64,000 nucleotides of DNA from Agathobacter sp. (GTDB lineage: Bacteria; Bacillota; Clostridia; Lachnospirales; Lachnospiraceae). Position numbers and translations under genes: made by a program. The stretch covers positions 1-64,000 of the forward strand of contig JALEKN010000033.1 of NCBI GenBank assembly GCA_022769125.1, in the 5' to 3' direction. The notes beneath the pieces were generated by a model. The model was given only the letters and a program-made list of their open reading frames with translations, ran no database searches and had not been told where the DNA came from. Of this stretch, positions 62,927-64,000 are shown piece after piece. The first letter of the stretch is position 1; each line of letters opens with the position of its first letter.

Positions 62927-64000
62927 ATCTTGATATCCTTTTCGCAGACTTTTGCATACTCCAAAAGCTGCTCATTGTATTTTTCCAAAGCTGCAAAATG
63001 CGCTTTCGTGCATATCACCTTTTCGCAGCTTCGTATGCTCTTCTTTGCTTCGTCCAACAGTGTATCTCTGACCGGCTCGAATGCCGCCGCCCCGATCACG
63101 CTTCCTGCCAGTGCCTTTGCCACCGGATAGTCCAGATCATTTTCGTACAATATCCCGGTTGCAAACGGAACGCACGCTCTCTGCAAGTAGCGGAATGCAC
63201 GCCTTCCGGTGCCGCCACCGGCAATCACAAAGACCTTCGGGCTTCCTTCTGCCGCCTTTAGCTCCATGCCGGTCGTTGTCTCATCAAATGTCCCGGAAGT
63301 GATGTGGAACAGCTTCGATATGTAGCCCTCCTCAAAAATCTCCTCCGGTGTTCCGAAGCGCTCAACACACTTTCCGTTGATGCAGAGGATCTTGTCCGAC
63401 ACGCGCTCCGCCAGATCCAGCTCATGCAGCGACATGATCACCGTGATATTTTTTTGCTTGCGCAGCTCCTGCAGGATAGACAAAAACTCCAGCTTGTATT
63501 TCACATCCAGATAGGAGGTCGGCTCATCCAGCACGATGATATCCGGCTCCTGACACAGCCCTTTTGCAAGCATTACGCGCTGGCGCTGCCCGTCACTGAT
63601 CTTGGAAAAATCCTGATCCCGCAATTCCGTGACGTGTACCAGTTCCATCGCTTCCTCCACCGCGCGGTGATCCTCCTTGGAAAGCACACCGAAACGTCCG
63701 GTATACGGATACCGCCCCGTCTCGATCACATCCTCACAGGTCATCAGCTCTGTCCGGATCTTATCGGTCAGCACCACGGACATTCTTTGGGAAAGCTGCT
63801 GCTTGGAGAACCCGGCAATATCCCGATTTTCCATATATGCCGCACCACCGAGCAGTTCAAGCTGCCGTGCAATGCTTTTTAAAATGGTCGATTTTCCTGC
63901 CCCGTTCGGTCCGATCAGAGTCAGGATCTCGCCCTTATTGATTCCAAATTCAATCTCTTCGACCAAGGGGCAGCCGTGATAGCCGACACTTAATTTTTCT
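62914..64000 (-). CDS. Corrinoid/iron-type ABC ATPase with C-terminal extension (5' partial)
   Basis: At least 361 residues; the frame stays open to the window edge (residues [14 protein letters not shown] before the TTG at 63966), so the start lies beyond 64000. ATPase part: Walker [10 protein letters not shown]-loop region VVLTDKIRT, signature ISDGQRQR, Walker [14 protein letters not shown]-loop SLHELD, as in BtuD/FecE. Residues from about 255 to the end ([18 protein letters not shown] and KVICTKAHF) form an added domain of ~110 residues not found in BtuD. It is probably the ATPase of a corrinoid or cobalt-complex importer whose other subunits are upstream of the window. Confidence 0.88.
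   Translation of the reverse strand, partial: EKLSVGYHGCPLVEEIEFGINKGEILTLIGPNGAGKSTILKSIARQLELLGGAAYMENRDIAGFSKQQLSQRMSVVLTDKIRTELMTCEDVIETGRYPYTGRFGVLSKEDHRAVEEAMELVHVTELRDQDFSKISDGQRQRVMLAKGLCQEPDIIVLDEPTSYLDVKYKLEFLSILQELRKQKNITVIMSLHELDLAERVSDKILCINGKCVERFGTPEEIFEEGYISKLFHITSGTFDETTTGMELKAAEGSPKVFVIAGGGTGRRAFRYLQRACVPFATGILYENDLDYPVAKALAGSVIGAAAFEPVRDTLLDEAKKSIRSCEKVICTKAHFAALEKYNEQLLEYAKVCEKDIKIWQK

Noticed and set aside
47936-64000. Cobalamin riboswitch
   Set aside because: I looked for the conserved GCCACTG-type core before operon genes and saw none; the operon start is outside the window.

Overview
The window looks like chromosomal DNA of a gut-type Lachnospiraceae bacterium (Clostridia, Bacillota). 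The evidence is family content: DUF3737, DUF3793, DUF3877-like and DUF6110-like proteins, an anaerobic corrinoid pathway, AzlCD, LrgAB, a HelD-type helicase and carbohydrate ABC transporters. Ribosome-binding sites are AGGAGG-like, base composition is moderate, and operons are tightly packed with ATGA overlaps. Almost every gene after 3.9 kb is on the minus strand. I saw no rRNA, tRNA, CRISPR array, transposase or phage module.

1-3.9 kb: a doubtful small ORF, a tandem array of 51-bp units that each fold into a hairpin, a small hypothetical gene with its own terminator, a PflX-type radical SAM protein, and a plus-strand L,D-transpeptidase with a clear promoter. 3.9-13.1 kb: one minus-strand operon that starts like a sugar importer (825-aa lipoprotein binding protein and two permeases) and continues into export-type envelope parts (an HlyD-like adaptor, an isolated MacB-like periplasmic-core protein and a secreted multi-FN3 protein). 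It has no ATPase. Its promoter carries 11-bp direct repeats resembling an OmpR/PhoB-class site. 13.2-20.3 kb: a heterodimeric ABC exporter divergent from a DtxR/MntR-type regulator, a PAS-GGDEF-like-EAL protein, and a MalY/PatB lyase.

20.3-34.7 kb: a 456-bp near-palindromic element, a DUF3737 protein, and an Lsa-type ABC-F gene behind a leader with promoter, minimal upstream ORF, candidate antiterminator and intrinsic terminator. These are followed by a GH3 glycosidase, lrgAB, a HelD-type helicase whose last ~230 residues look like the N-terminal domain of a GH31 alpha-glucosidase, a methyl-accepting protein lacking its sensor and membrane part, a complete dCache chemoreceptor, and TcdA.

34.7-47.9 kb: HD-GYP phosphodiesterase, a P1B ATPase with SCAL in place of CPC, a DUF6110-like protein, flavodoxin with DUF3793, and a MacB/FtsX-type ABC transporter in an operon with a ZIP metal transporter. 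Two Fur-like 7-1-7 palindromes and two GTTAG-N6-CTAAC palindromes lie at these promoters and suggest a metal-responsive group. A hybrid histidine kinase is split by one extra G in a G7 run. FucO and AzlCD follow.

47.9-64 kb: a long corrinoid/cobalamin operon, transcribed from beyond the right edge: BtuD/FecE-type ATPase with a C-terminal extension, cobQ, cobT, cobU, cobS, a degenerate cobU paralogue, cobC, a hairpin element, cbiB, cobD, cbiC, cbiD, cbiF, cbiG, cbiH, a cbiJ-cbiE-cbiT fusion, cbiA and a Cys-rich small protein. The encoded steps cover much of the route from the cobalt-factor III/precorrin-4 region to adenosylcobalamin assembly. The cobalt chelatase, CbiL and the corrinoid adenosyltransferase are not in the window. 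cbiG and cbiH overlap by about 200 bp in different frames around an A5 run, which suggests a broken or frameshifted CbiGH fusion.
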